NCBI RefSeq assembly: GCF_017921835.1
Contig: NZ_JAGEMN010000005.1
Location: forward strand, 98,844 to 162,843
DNA length: 64,000 bases
From: Sporosarcina sp. 6E9
Lineage (GTDB): Bacteria; Bacillota; Bacilli; Bacillales_A; Planococcaceae
Direction: 5' to 3'
Shown piece after piece: positions 1 through 8,219 of the stretch; position 1 is the stretch's first letter, and each line of letters begins with the position of its first letter. The notes below the pieces were generated by a model that saw nothing but the letters and a program-made list of their open reading frames with translations, was not told where the DNA came from and searched no databases. The position numbers and the translations under genes are program-made.

Positions 1-584
1 TTATTTTCGGTTCGATTATCGGAATTTCACTGGGGCTTCTATTATTTGTGACAAGAGAAAATAATATCTTGGAAAACAAAGCAGTTTCACGCGTCTTAAA
101 TATTCTTATCAATATCATACGGCCGATTCCGTTTATCATCTTCTTAGTTGCCATTTCACAACTAACGAGATTGGTTGTCGGGACAACCATTGGAACGACC
201 GCAGCGATTTTCCCGATGACGATTGTGGCGAGTTTTGTTGTTGCTCGAGTTGTTGAAAATAACTTAGTTAGTATCGACCCGGGCGTTATAGAAGCTGCGC
301 AAGCAATGGGGGCAAGCCCACTTCGGATTATCTTTACTGTATTAATTCCAGAAGCGCTTGGGCCTTTGATTTTAGGATTAACTTTCGTTTCGGTCAGTCT
401 AATCGACTTTTCTGCGGTTGCTGGAACAGTGGGCGGCGGAGGTCTTGGACATATCGCCATGACTTATGGTTATCAACGGTTCGATGCGAGTGTCATGATT
501 GTTACGGTTGTTATCTTAATTTTGATGGTGCAACTCGCGCAGTGGATCGGCAATACGCTATCTAGAAAGATTATGCGTCGTTAA
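1..584 (+). CDS. metI: Methionine-type ABC transporter permease MetI (5' truncated by window edge)
   Basis: This is the membrane channel subunit of a D/L-methionine-type ABC importer. The reading frame is open from base 3, before the GTG at 48, so the gene starts outside the window; the visible part begins with a hydrophobic stretch leading into TRENN. The EAA loop, which contacts the ATPase, is seen as EAAQAMGASPLRIIFTVLIPEA. Five or so hydrophobic segments remain, and the protein ends in a short basic tail (SRKIMRR). The ATPase partner MetN should lie just upstream, outside the window, and the binding protein MetQ follows. The substrate could be methionine, a related amino acid or a derivative; sequence alone does not settle this. 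Confidence 0.9.
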   Translation, partial: IFGSIIGISLGLLLFVTRENNILENKAVSRVLNILINIIRPIPFIIFLVAISQLTRLVVGTTIGTTAAIFPMTIVASFVVARVVENNLVSIDPGVIEAAQAMGASPLRIIFTVLIPEALGPLILGLTFVSVSLIDFSAVAGTVGGGGLGHIAMTYGYQRFDASVMIVTVVILILMVQLAQWIGNTLSRKIMRR

Positions 585-593
585 CATTAAAAT

Positions 594-719
594 TGATTTA
601 GTGCTCCGTCATTCGCTTTCCTGCGGGCGAGCGCCGAGCCGCTTCCCTTGCTACACTCAGTCCAGGGTCTCGGCTGTCTCGCTGATTCCGCGGGAGTCTC
701 ACGACTGCGCACTAAATCA
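594..719. repeat. GC-rich intergenic element with terminal inverted repeats
   Basis: An approximately 126-base block is bounded by TGATTTAGTGC (594-604) and its exact reverse complement GCACTAAATCA (709-719). The interior is far richer in G and C than its surroundings and carries short complementary words such as CCTGCGGG/CCGCGGG and CGAGC/GTCTCG. It splits metI from metQ. Similar GC-rich palindromic intergenic repeats are common in Bacillaceae and Planococcaceae genomes; only this copy is in the window, so its repeat status is inferred. It could act as an RNA hairpin that alters metI/metQ expression, or be a non-autonomous mobile element. Confidence 0.5.
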
Positions 720-807
720 GGAAGTAGTCTTATATAAGACTTCTCTATAACCTTTCAATAACTTAGTTTTATGTCAAAAAGAACTTTACCTAAAAGGAGA
801 AGATAAA

Positions 808-1668
808 ATGAGAAGATTAATGATTTTATGTTTAGCGATTGTAACAGCGGCTTTATTAACAGCTTGTGGCGGTAAAGGAAACGCGGATAGTGAGACAGTT
901 AAGGTGAAAATTGGGGTCAATGGTTCTGATGGTGTTCAATGGCCGATTTTGAAAGAAAAGGCGGCGAAAGAAGGCATCGAAATTGAACTTATCGAGTTCG
1001 CAGATTACACTTTGCCGAATAATGCACTTGCGCAAGGCGATGTGGATCTAAATGCATTCCAACACTTTTCTTTCTTATCCCAATACGTAAAAGAAAGCGG
1101 AAATGAACTTGTTCCAATTGGTTCGACGATGTTTGCACCACTCGGCGTTTATTCTGAAAAGATTAAAGATATCGCGGAAATAAAAGAAGGAGATAAAATC
1201 GCAATTCCAGATGACCCTTCTAACCAAGCACGTGCGCTACGCTTACTTGAAAGTGCTGAACTTATTACACTTTCGGATGACTTTGGATTGTTTGGAGATC
1301 CGAGTAAAGTTGTTGAAAACCCTTTGAAATTAGACATTATTCCGATGGTCGCTCAACAAACACCACGTGTATTGCCGGATGTAACCGCAGCGATTATTAA
1401 CAACGGAATTGCAGGACAAGCAGGTTTTTCACCAGGCGAAGATCCAATCTTTAGAGAAACTGGCGACGATGAAAGTATTCACCCGTATGTGAATATTATT
1501 GCGGCAAGCGCGAAGGAAAAAGACAATAAAACATTCAAACGAATCGTTGAATTATATCAAGAAGAAGATATTGCACAAGCTGTAGAAGAAGATACAAAAG
1601 GTGGATCTTATCTGATTAATTTAACGCAGGATGAGATTGATAAAGTGTTTGAAGGACTTATAAAATAA
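808..1668 (+). CDS. metQ: MetQ-family substrate-binding lipoprotein
   Basis: This is the extracytoplasmic solute-binding protein of the MetNIQ importer, anchored to the outer face of the membrane. The N-terminus is a lipoprotein signal: basic MRR, a hydrophobic core and the lipobox LLTAC with Cys20 as the lipidation site. The mature part is a NlpA/MetQ-type fold with the family signature around residues 75-90 (DVDLNAFQH) and the ANQARALRLLE-like segment near residue 135. Its 286 residues are normal for the family. An AAGGAGA SD sits 8 bases before the ATG. It follows metI across a GC-rich repeat and precedes an M20 hydrolase by 18 bases, so the three genes probably form one transport and catabolic unit. 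Confidence 0.9.
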   Translation: MRRLMILCLAIVTAALLTACGGKGNADSETVKVKIGVNGSDGVQWPILKEKAAKEGIEIELIEFADYTLPNNALAQGDVDLNAFQHFSFLSQYVKESGNELVPIGSTMFAPLGVYSEKIKDIAEIKEGDKIAIPDDPSNQARALRLLESAELITLSDDFGLFGDPSKVVENPLKLDIIPMVAQQTPRVLPDVTAAIINNGIAGQAGFSPGEDPIFRETGDDESIHPYVNIIAASAKEKDNKTFKRIVELYQEEDIAQAVEEDTKGGSYLINLTQDEIDKVFEGLIK

Positions 1669-1686
1669 TACTGGGGGGTATTTATA

Positions 1687-2889
1687 ATGAGCATTGTAAA
1701 AGAAGAGACGAACACATTATTCCAATCAATTGAAAATAACCGCGGGTTATATATTCAAACGAGTCAGGATATCCATGCGAATCCCGAAATCGGAAATAAA
1801 GAAGTGTTTGCCAGTGCTAAACACGTTGCCATACTGGAAAATGCGGGTTTTAAAGTAACAACAGCGGTTGCTGGTCATGAAACATCCTTTTATGCCGTGA
1901 AAGACAGTGGAAAAGAAGGCCCGACAGTCGCCTATCTTGCTGAATATGATGCACTTCCAGGATTGGGGCATGCATGCGGACATAATATTATCGGTACAAC
2001 AAGTGTCGCTGCGGGTATTGCACTCGCTGAAGCACTTCCTGAAACCGGAGGACGCGTCGTCGTTCTCGGGACCCCTGCTGAAGAAGGCGGCCCGAATGGG
2101 AGTGCGAAAGGTAGTTTCGTTAAACATGGCTACTTAAAAGATGTGGATGTGGCACTGATGATTCACCCATCTGGTAAGACTGCAACTACCGGAGAATCGC
2201 TCGCTGTAGATCCACTTGACTTCCACTTTTTCGGAAAACCAGCGCATGCATCTGGTTCACCGCATCATGGCATTAACGCGTTAGATGCTGTTATTCAATT
2301 ATTCAATGGCATTAATGCACTTCGCCAACAGTTGCCGTCTGACGTCCGGATTCACGGAATTATTACACACGGCGGGGATGCACCGAATATCATTCCGGAA
2401 TATGCATCGGCACGTTTCTATATTCGCGCCGCATCGTGGAAAAAAACAGTGGAAGTTTCGGATAAAGTACGAAATATCGCTGAAGGAGCTGCGCTTGCGA
2501 CAGGGGCAACCGTCAAAATCGAACGCTTCCAAAATGAAGTAAAAGATCTTGTCCTAAACGCAGTTCTTGATCAGGTCTTGGTTGAAGAACTTTCTGCACT
2601 CGGCGAAGTGGTCCATACCGAAAAGAGAGAAGGCAAAGGTTCCACGGACGCTGGGAATATTAGTTACGAAGTGCCAACTGCACATCCGTATATCAAGATC
2701 GGGCCAGATAATCTCGTTGCGCATACAGACGAGTTTAGAGAGGCCTCGAAGTCGGAAATCGGAGATGAAGCTTTGATTACAGGAGCAAAAGCTTTAGCGT
2801 CAACAGGGTATCGTTTATTGACGGATTTTGAATTGCTTCATCGTGTGAAGCAGGAATTTGAAAGGGGATTGGCTGCGAAGGCGGAGTGA
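1687..2889 (+). CDS. M20-family amidohydrolase / aminoacylase-like metallopeptidase
   Basis: This is a cytoplasmic di-metal hydrolase of peptidase family M20, in the amidohydrolase/aminobenzoyl-glutamate hydrolase (AbgB) branch. Metal-site motifs are visible: HANPEIG near residue 30, AEYDALPGLGHACGHNI near residues 84-100, EEGGPNGSAKG near residue 132, and the dimerisation-domain HxxPAHAS-like segment near residue 180. Its 400 residues are full length. A GGGGGG SD precedes the ATG, 18 bases after metQ. Position after metIQ suggests that it removes an acyl or peptide group from an imported amino-acid conjugate, releasing the free amino acid. The exact substrate is unknown. Confidence 0.82.
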   Translation: MSIVKEETNTLFQSIENNRGLYIQTSQDIHANPEIGNKEVFASAKHVAILENAGFKVTTAVAGHETSFYAVKDSGKEGPTVAYLAEYDALPGLGHACGHNIIGTTSVAAGIALAEALPETGGRVVVLGTPAEEGGPNGSAKGSFVKHGYLKDVDVALMIHPSGKTATTGESLAVDPLDFHFFGKPAHASGSPHHGINALDAVIQLFNGINALRQQLPSDVRIHGIITHGGDAPNIIPEYASARFYIRAASWKKTVEVSDKVRNIAEGAALATGATVKIERFQNEVKDLVLNAVLDQVLVEELSALGEVVHTEKREGKGSTDAGNISYEVPTAHPYIKIGPDNLVAHTDEFREASKSEIGDEALITGAKALASTGYRLLTDFELLHRVKQEFERGLAAKAE

Positions 2890-2987
2890 TTTTAAGGGAT
2901 GAAAGTACGACGTTTGCAAATCAGCGGCTTTAGTCGGTTAAAGATGGGTATTAGTCGTTTACCCAAATTATTACTATTTCCACATAG

Positions 2988-3021
2988 AAAAAGGTTGCCA
3001 CATCACATGGCAACCTTTTTT
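2988..3021. terminator. Bidirectional Rho-independent terminator
   Basis: Stem AAGGTTGCCA / TGGCAACCTT with a 7-base loop is flanked by A-runs on the left and T-runs on the right, so it can end transcription from both the M20 hydrolase gene (plus) and the CoA-transferase gene (minus), which converge here. Confidence 0.9.
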
Positions 3022-3031
3022 ATGTTAGTAA

Positions 3032-4546
3032 TTATGCAAACTCTTCCACCAGTTCACGCATTGTCCCGTGCTTCGCCAAATTCGTGTGCCAGGAAAGTGC
3101 TTTTTCCAAAACATGCGGAGTCTGCCCGCCTCTTTCAAGCGCTTCGCTGTAATACGCGCGTAGTTGGTCGCGATACATTGGATGTACGCAATTCTCGATG
3201 ATCAATCCTACACGTTCTCTCGGCGCGAGTCCGCGGAGATCTGCATAGCCCTGTTCCGTTACAATCACATCAACATCATGTTCTGTATGATCAACATGCG
3301 AAACGAAAGGAACGATGCTTGAAATATCGCCACCCTTTGCAACCGACTTGGTCACAAAAATCGCAAGGCGCGCATTCCGTGCAAAGTCACCGGAACCGCC
3401 AATCCCGTTCATCATCTTCGTTCCAGAAACATGCGTCGAATTGACATTGCCGTAAATATCCAGCTCCAGCGCCGTATTAATCGATATTAAACCGAGACGG
3501 CGAATGATTTCCGGGTGATTCGAAATTTCTTGCGGGCGCATAATGAGCTTGTCGCGGTACTTATCAAACTCACCAAATACTTGCGCCATCTTGTCTTCAG
3601 ACAATGTAATCGACGCACAAGACGCGAAACGCACCTTCCCCGCATCAATCAAATCAAACACTGCATCTTGCAGTACTTCCGAATACACTTCCAAGTCCTC
3701 AAATTCAGCGTTAATCATGCCGTGCAACACCGCATTGGCAACCGACCCGATTCCCGACTGCAACGGCGCTAACTTATTTGTTAACCTACCTGCTTGTACT
3801 TCCGAACGTAAAAAAGTCAATAGATGTTCCGCCATGATTTCTGTTTCTTGGTCTGGTGCCACAATCGTTGACGGAGAGTCTAGTTGATTGGTGAAAACAA
3901 TGCCTTTCACCTTTTCCACGTCAATCGGAATCCCGATTGTGCCGATACGGTCATCGGCGTTTGTTAACTGAATCGGCTGACGCTCGCCTTGTTTTCCTGG
4001 ATCATACAAATCATGTAATCCTTCAAGCTCAGTTGGCTGCGCCATATTGATTTCAATAATAATCGACTTTGCATGCGCTGCGAATGTTAATGAGTTTCCA
4101 ACAGATGTTGTCGGAATGATCATACCGTCTTCTGTTATTGAAACCGCTTCCAAAATTGCGAAATCAATTGGTTCGATGACTTCTGCTCGAATCAGTTCCG
4201 CAGTATGCGATAAATGGTGATCGACAAAGAGATGTTCACCGTCATTAATTTTCTTTCTCATCGTTGGTTCGGCTTGAAATGGCAGTCGTTTGTTCACAAT
4301 GCCTGCTTCTGCAAATAACCGGTCAATATCCGATCCCAAAGATGCCCCAGTAAACACATTCACTTTAAACTTTTCCTGTTCTGCACGTTTCACCAATGCC
4401 AATGGAACAGCTTTCGCGTCACCAGCCCGGGTAAATCCACTTAACCCCAATGTCATACCGTCTTCAATCCAAGATGCCGCCTCTTCTGGCGTCACAACAG
4501 CCTCTTTCAATTGATGATGTTTAATACGATTCATAGGTTTACCCAT
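3032..4546 (-). CDS. Acetyl-CoA hydrolase/transferase family protein (succinate CoA-transferase type)
   Basis: This cytoplasmic class I CoA-transferase moves CoA between acyl groups (acetate, succinate or propionate in known relatives). It is 504 residues long, as expected for the Cat1/ScpC subfamily. The GIGSVANAVL motif near residue 268 is the CoA-binding glycine loop, and Glu in SEVLQDAV near residue 293 is at the place of the catalytic glutamate. The C-terminal half has VTEQGYADLRGL, a family hallmark. The ATG at 4546 is preceded by AAGGGG at a 10-base distance, preferred over an ATG four codons later. A LytTR regulator lies upstream on the same strand. Likely roles are acetate or propionate re-use or CoA balancing; substrate preference cannot be read from sequence. 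Confidence 0.88.
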   Translation of the reverse strand: MGKPMNRIKHHQLKEAVVTPEEAASWIEDGMTLGLSGFTRAGDAKAVPLALVKRAEQEKFKVNVFTGASLGSDIDRLFAEAGIVNKRLPFQAEPTMRKKINDGEHLFVDHHLSHTAELIRAEVIEPIDFAILEAVSITEDGMIIPTTSVGNSLTFAAHAKSIIIEINMAQPTELEGLHDLYDPGKQGERQPIQLTNADDRIGTIGIPIDVEKVKGIVFTNQLDSPSTIVAPDQETEIMAEHLLTFLRSEVQAGRLTNKLAPLQSGIGSVANAVLHGMINAEFEDLEVYSEVLQDAVFDLIDAGKVRFASCASITLSEDKMAQVFGEFDKYRDKLIMRPQEISNHPEIIRRLGLISINTALELDIYGNVNSTHVSGTKMMNGIGGSGDFARNARLAIFVTKSVAKGGDISSIVPFVSHVDHTEHDVDVIVTEQGYADLRGLAPRERVGLIIENCVHPMYRDQLRAYYSEALERGGQTPHVLEKALSWHTNLAKHGTMRELVEEFA

Positions 4547-4672
4547 CGATTTATACCCCTTTTCATAACTTTTAGTTAATTCTACAGGATGGAAATAGTC
4601 GATGGGCGGTTTCGGTTTTGAATAAAGAATTACTGCCTAAAGTACTTAAAATCACGTCTGAAACAGTATAAA

Positions 4673-5317
4673 TCAAAACCCTAATAGCTTTCGAAAATAA
4701 CTGGCATACGATTGACTGACCGGTATTTTCGTTTCGTCATCCATCGCTAAAACAAAAGTCGAGTGCGTATCTGGGAAGATTTCTTTTATGTGATGGACAT
4801 TTACGATAAACGAACGATGGCATCGGACAAAGGAATCTCTGGGCAATAAATACTCAAACTCCTGCAAAGTATTCTTATGTGTTCCTGAAAAACCATCCGC
4901 CACGACAATGGTTTTACGATCCTTCACTTCAACATATTTTACATCTGTAAATGAAACCGGATTCCAACCATCAGGTGTTTTTACCGTCACAACCGACTTC
5001 CCATCCGTATAAGCAGGGTAAATCGCCATCACGCACCCTTGCAATTCACCATCATGATGAAAAGGAACCGCCATGCCGTGATAAGGCACCCCAAAAACAT
5101 CCCGGTCAATAAACTCAGACACTTTTTGTTTCTGAGCAAGCGCTTTATAAGCAATCGTTCCCGCTTTCACTGGATCCCCCGCACTAATTTTCAAGTCAAT
5201 TCGTTTACTCGGACGATAATAAATATATTTTTTCGTATCTGAAATGGCGATTGATATTTCATCTGAAAATAATTCACCCATCACATCTAAAAGTGAATCG
5301 ATTGTAAAACTTTTCAT
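4673..5317 (-). CDS. LytTR-family DNA-binding regulator with N-terminal sensory domain
   Basis: This is a 214-residue transcription factor. Residues about 115-214 form a LytTR DNA-binding domain, with FVRCHRSFIVNVHHIKEI being the conserved core. Residues 1-110 resemble a small PAS/Cache-like ligand domain (VPYHGMAVPFHHDGELQGC) and not a phosphorylatable receiver, so it is probably a one-component, ligand-sensing regulator. An AAAGGAG SD lies 8 bases before the ATG. It lies 126 bases upstream of the CoA-transferase gene in the same direction, which makes that gene the best candidate target. The ligand is unknown; an acyl-CoA or organic acid is a guess from context. Confidence 0.82.
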   Translation of the reverse strand: MKSFTIDSLLDVMGELFSDEISIAISDTKKYIYYRPSKRIDLKISAGDPVKAGTIAYKALAQKQKVSEFIDRDVFGVPYHGMAVPFHHDGELQGCVMAIYPAYTDGKSVVTVKTPDGWNPVSFTDVKYVEVKDRKTIVVADGFSGTHKNTLQEFEYLLPRDSFVRCHRSFIVNVHHIKEIFPDTHSTFVLAMDDETKIPVSQSYASYFRKLLGF

Positions 5318-5390
5318 TTCTGAGCTCCTTTAAATAACTCCGTCATGTCTACTCATTATACTACAACCAATCTATCGGTTCACCACGAGT

Positions 5391-5439
5391 AAAAAACAAA
5401 AAACCGAGGCCATGAACAATGAATCGTTCAGACGCTCGG
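5391..5439 (-). terminator. Rho-independent terminator after the MFS gene
   Basis: On the minus strand CCGAG and CTCGG pair, with an inner TGAAC/GTTCA stem, followed by TTTTTTGTTTTTT. It separates the MFS gene from the LytTR regulator. Confidence 0.8.
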
Positions 5440-5462
5440 TAAATTATGAGTCCCGCATTCTA

Positions 5463-6728
5463 TCATGACATACGCACTGCATCTGGCTCAGGCACAAAGC
5501 GCAGAACGACAATCCCGATAATGAACAGAATTACCAAACTGAATACCCCGTATGATGAATGACCCGTCAATTGTGACGTCACACCAACAAGCAACGGACC
5601 CATAACTGACGCAAACTTCCCGAAAATATTATAAAAGCCGAAGAACTCGTTCGCTTTTTCTTTCGGAACTAGTTTAGCGAAATAGGAACGACTGAGTGCT
5701 TGAATCCCACCTTGCGAAGTTGCAACCAACATAGCAAGAATCCAAAAATCCGTCTCTGTTTTCATGAAAAACGCATAAATACAGACAATAATATATACGA
5801 AAATCCCAACATACAACATCTTTTTCCCCGTGAACTTTTGCGATAAACGACCGTAAATAATCGCAAACGGCGCAGCGACGACTTGCGTAACAAACAAAAT
5901 GATAAGGAGCGACGTCGCACTAATGCCCAAGTCAGTTCCATACGCTGTCGACATCGAAATAATCGTTCCGACCCCGTCAATATAAAAGAAATAAGCAACT
6001 AAAAATAAAAACACATGACGATATTTTCGAATGTCTTTAAACGTACGTCCCAACCTTATAAAACTTCCTTTAATAAGGCTAACATTAGGTTCTCGTGGGA
6101 TTGAATGAATCTGAACTACATATTTAAGCATCGGCACCGTGAAAACAATCCACCAAATCGCCGTAATAACAAACGCAAGCTTCATCGCAAATCCTGTCGC
6201 AAGCGGAATAACCCCTTTATCAGCCAACATTATTAACGCGATACTGATAATGAACGGAATCGTACTCCCGATGTACCCCAATCCAAAACCGCGAGCCGAC
6301 ACTTGGTCCATCCTTTTCTCCGGTGTCACATCGACTAAAAATGCATCGTAAAATATATTTGCCCCGTGAAACCCAACCGCTGTTATCGCATAAAAAACTA
6401 ATAATAACGTGCCATTTCCTTCTGGAACGAAAGCCAATGCTGCCGTCGATAAAGAACCGATTGCAAAGAAAGTAAAGAAAAACTTCTTTTTCATTCCTTG
6501 ATAATCCGCAAGCGCCCCTAAAACAGGTCCAATCATCGCGATAATAAACGTTGCGAAAGCGACCGCATAGCCTAAATAGGCCGTTGAATCCGCGTTTGAG
6601 ATCCCAGCATTCGAAGCAACAGATTTATAAAATAAAGGAAAAACCGCCGTCGTAATTATGATCGAGTACGCTGAATTTCCCCAGTCGTACATCATCCAAC
6701 CAGTCTCTGTCTTATTAAACTTCTTCAC
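5463..6728 (-). CDS. MFS transporter, Atg22/UMF1-like (BtlA-type)
   Basis: This is an integral membrane carrier with about 12 hydrophobic segments. The opening WMMYDWGNSAYSIIITTAVFP is typical of the UMF1 (Atg22-like) branch of the major facilitator superfamily. LADYQGMKKKFF between helices 2 and 3 and GRLSQKFTGKK in the second half are the MFS loop motifs. The GTG at 6728 is chosen because a GGAGGGGGG SD lies 7 bases before it; an earlier in-frame GTG at 6749 would put that SD inside the coding region. The length is then 421 residues. It is monocistronic, with its own terminator. The substrate is unknown; yeast Atg22 exports amino acids, but bacterial homologues are mostly uncharacterised. 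Confidence 0.85.
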   Translation of the reverse strand: MKKFNKTETGWMMYDWGNSAYSIIITTAVFPLFYKSVASNAGISNADSTAYLGYAVAFATFIIAMIGPVLGALADYQGMKKKFFFTFFAIGSLSTAALAFVPEGNGTLLLVFYAITAVGFHGANIFYDAFLVDVTPEKRMDQVSARGFGLGYIGSTIPFIISIALIMLADKGVIPLATGFAMKLAFVITAIWWIVFTVPMLKYVVQIHSIPREPNVSLIKGSFIRLGRTFKDIRKYRHVFLFLVAYFFYIDGVGTIISMSTAYGTDLGISATSLLIILFVTQVVAAPFAIIYGRLSQKFTGKKMLYVGIFVYIIVCIYAFFMKTETDFWILAMLVATSQGGIQALSRSYFAKLVPKEKANEFFGFYNIFGKFASVMGPLLVGVTSQLTGHSSYGVFSLVILFIIGIVVLRFVPEPDAVRMS

Positions 6729-6811
6729 TTCAATTCCCCCCTCCCACACTTCTACTATCTAGTGTACAACAATAGAGATGAGAATATATATAGTATTCTA
6801 ACTTTTACTAA

Positions 6812-8122
6812 CTATTCTATTTCCAAAACTTGTTCAATCACTTTCCCATCCGTCTTTCCCAAATCAAGACCGAGAAGACGCGCAAAAGTCGGCCCTTCAT
6901 CGATCAATCTCATAACAGGAATTTCAACATTCGGCTTGATGCCTTTACCAGTCGCTATGAAAATCGTTTCATAGTTGCCCTTTGTCGGCGAATACCCATG
7001 TGAGGCAAACGTATACTTCCCGCTAGCCACATCGTCCTCTGTAATCACATCAATTGAATCCCCATCCAAATGCTCTGTAAAATAATATCCCCGACGTGCC
7101 TCGACCATAAAGGTTGCATTTTCATCAGCGCCGCGTCGACCCGCTTCCTCACCGTCGATCACAAACTCAACGCCATTTTCTTCATTCATCACCAATGAGT
7201 TCAATAAGGCTCGCACGCGCTCTTTCGTCCCGGTATCGCTTTTATCTTTCAAATAAATATAAGCCGAACCATCATTACTTTTACAGTACGCTTTCCAACG
7301 CTTCACTTTTCCTCGTTTCGTCACTTCTATCAAACCACTTTCTATCAATAAAACATTCAATTTCACGGCCTTAGAATGATCCAGCGAACTATGATCGCCT
7401 AACGCCACAATTGTGGATTTTTCATACAGACCGCTGTCCTTCAAAGCCGTTAAAATCTGACCGAGACGTGCATCATGACGAAGAATAGCCGCATCCGCTT
7501 CCGCAGATGAAAAGCCATGACGATGACGTTGTGAATCCAAATCCACCAAATGAATCAGCATGAGATTCGGTTTTTTCGTTTTAATCGTATGAACAGCCGA
7601 TGCGGTCACGAAATCATCAAGTTCCGGTTGTTCAGTCCCTTTACGAAGATGGCCAAATCGTTTATTCATGTCAAATTGATACCTTTTGCTGCCATTCCAC
7701 AAAGAAGTTACAATTTGATGATGCCATGGTCGATTCGCAAAAATTTCCGGCATATGATAATCGATTTTTGCTTTTGCTGTTACAGGCCACAACAATGCCG
7801 CTGTAGACATACCCGCTCTTTTCGCTTCATCATATAATGTCGTGCCTTGAATATAACGCCGCCCCCAATACCAATCAGGCGATTCCCTTCCCGGCTGAAG
7901 CAGCGTATTTGTTGGAACCCCATGTTGATTGGGGTAATTTCCAGTCACGATACTAGCATGACAAGGATACGTGACAGAAGGATAAATCGTTTCGACATTT
8001 TCGCAAATCGAGGCAGACCTTAAAAGCGCTTTGAAGTTTGGTAACGCCTTCAACTTTCGAATGTCCTGTGCAGATAAACAATCGAAAGAAATGACAATTA
8101 AATGATCCGTTAATCGTTGCAA
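6812..8122 (-). CDS. Alkaline-phosphatase-superfamily phosphodiesterase (nucleotide pyrophosphatase type)
   Basis: This is a 436-residue metal-dependent hydrolase of the type I phosphodiesterase/nucleotide pyrophosphatase group. The metal-binding and nucleophile region is present: FDCLS near residue 14, TIYPSVTYPCHASIVTGN near residues 45-62 with the Thr nucleophile, HLVDLDSQRHRHG near residue 201, LGDHSSLDHS near residue 247 and the late SHGY near residue 370. No signal peptide is seen, so it is probably cytoplasmic. The start is TTG with a weak GGTGTGAG SD; an in-frame TGA just upstream rules out a longer form. The natural substrate is unknown. Its promoter must lie between 8123 and 8165, since a terminator sits just upstream. 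Confidence 0.8.
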   Translation of the reverse strand: MQRLTDHLIVISFDCLSAQDIRKLKALPNFKALLRSASICENVETIYPSVTYPCHASIVTGNYPNQHGVPTNTLLQPGRESPDWYWGRRYIQGTTLYDEAKRAGMSTAALLWPVTAKAKIDYHMPEIFANRPWHHQIVTSLWNGSKRYQFDMNKRFGHLRKGTEQPELDDFVTASAVHTIKTKKPNLMLIHLVDLDSQRHRHGFSSAEADAAILRHDARLGQILTALKDSGLYEKSTIVALGDHSSLDHSKAVKLNVLLIESGLIEVTKRGKVKRWKAYCKSNDGSAYIYLKDKSDTGTKERVRALLNSLVMNEENGVEFVIDGEEAGRRGADENATFMVEARRGYYFTEHLDGDSIDVITEDDVASGKYTFASHGYSPTKGNYETIFIATGKGIKPNVEIPVMRLIDEGPTFARLLGLDLGKTDGKVIEQVLEIE

Positions 8123-8165
8123 ACAAACTCACACCCGTCCCAATATAGTCTTTTCATTCTACCAG

Positions 8166-8214
8166 ACAAAAAAACTGGTCACCAAAGGATTATGTCTCCT
8201 CGGTGACCAGTTTT
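8166..8214 (-). terminator. Rho-independent terminator after the lipoprotein gene
   Basis: Stem AAACTGGTCACC / GGTGACCAGTTT, 12 perfect pairs, is followed on the minus strand by TTTTTTTG. It starts 6 bases after the stop of the DUF5068-like lipoprotein gene. Confidence 0.9.
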
Positions 8215-8219
8215 CCCCA

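Noticed and set aside
1747..2127. Antisense frame within the M20 hydrolase
   Set aside because: No SD or family features; the sense strand has intact M20 motifs.
2899..3201. Plus-strand frame after the M20 hydrolase
   Set aside because: It crosses the bidirectional terminator and the CoA-transferase 3' end; its product is not protein-like.
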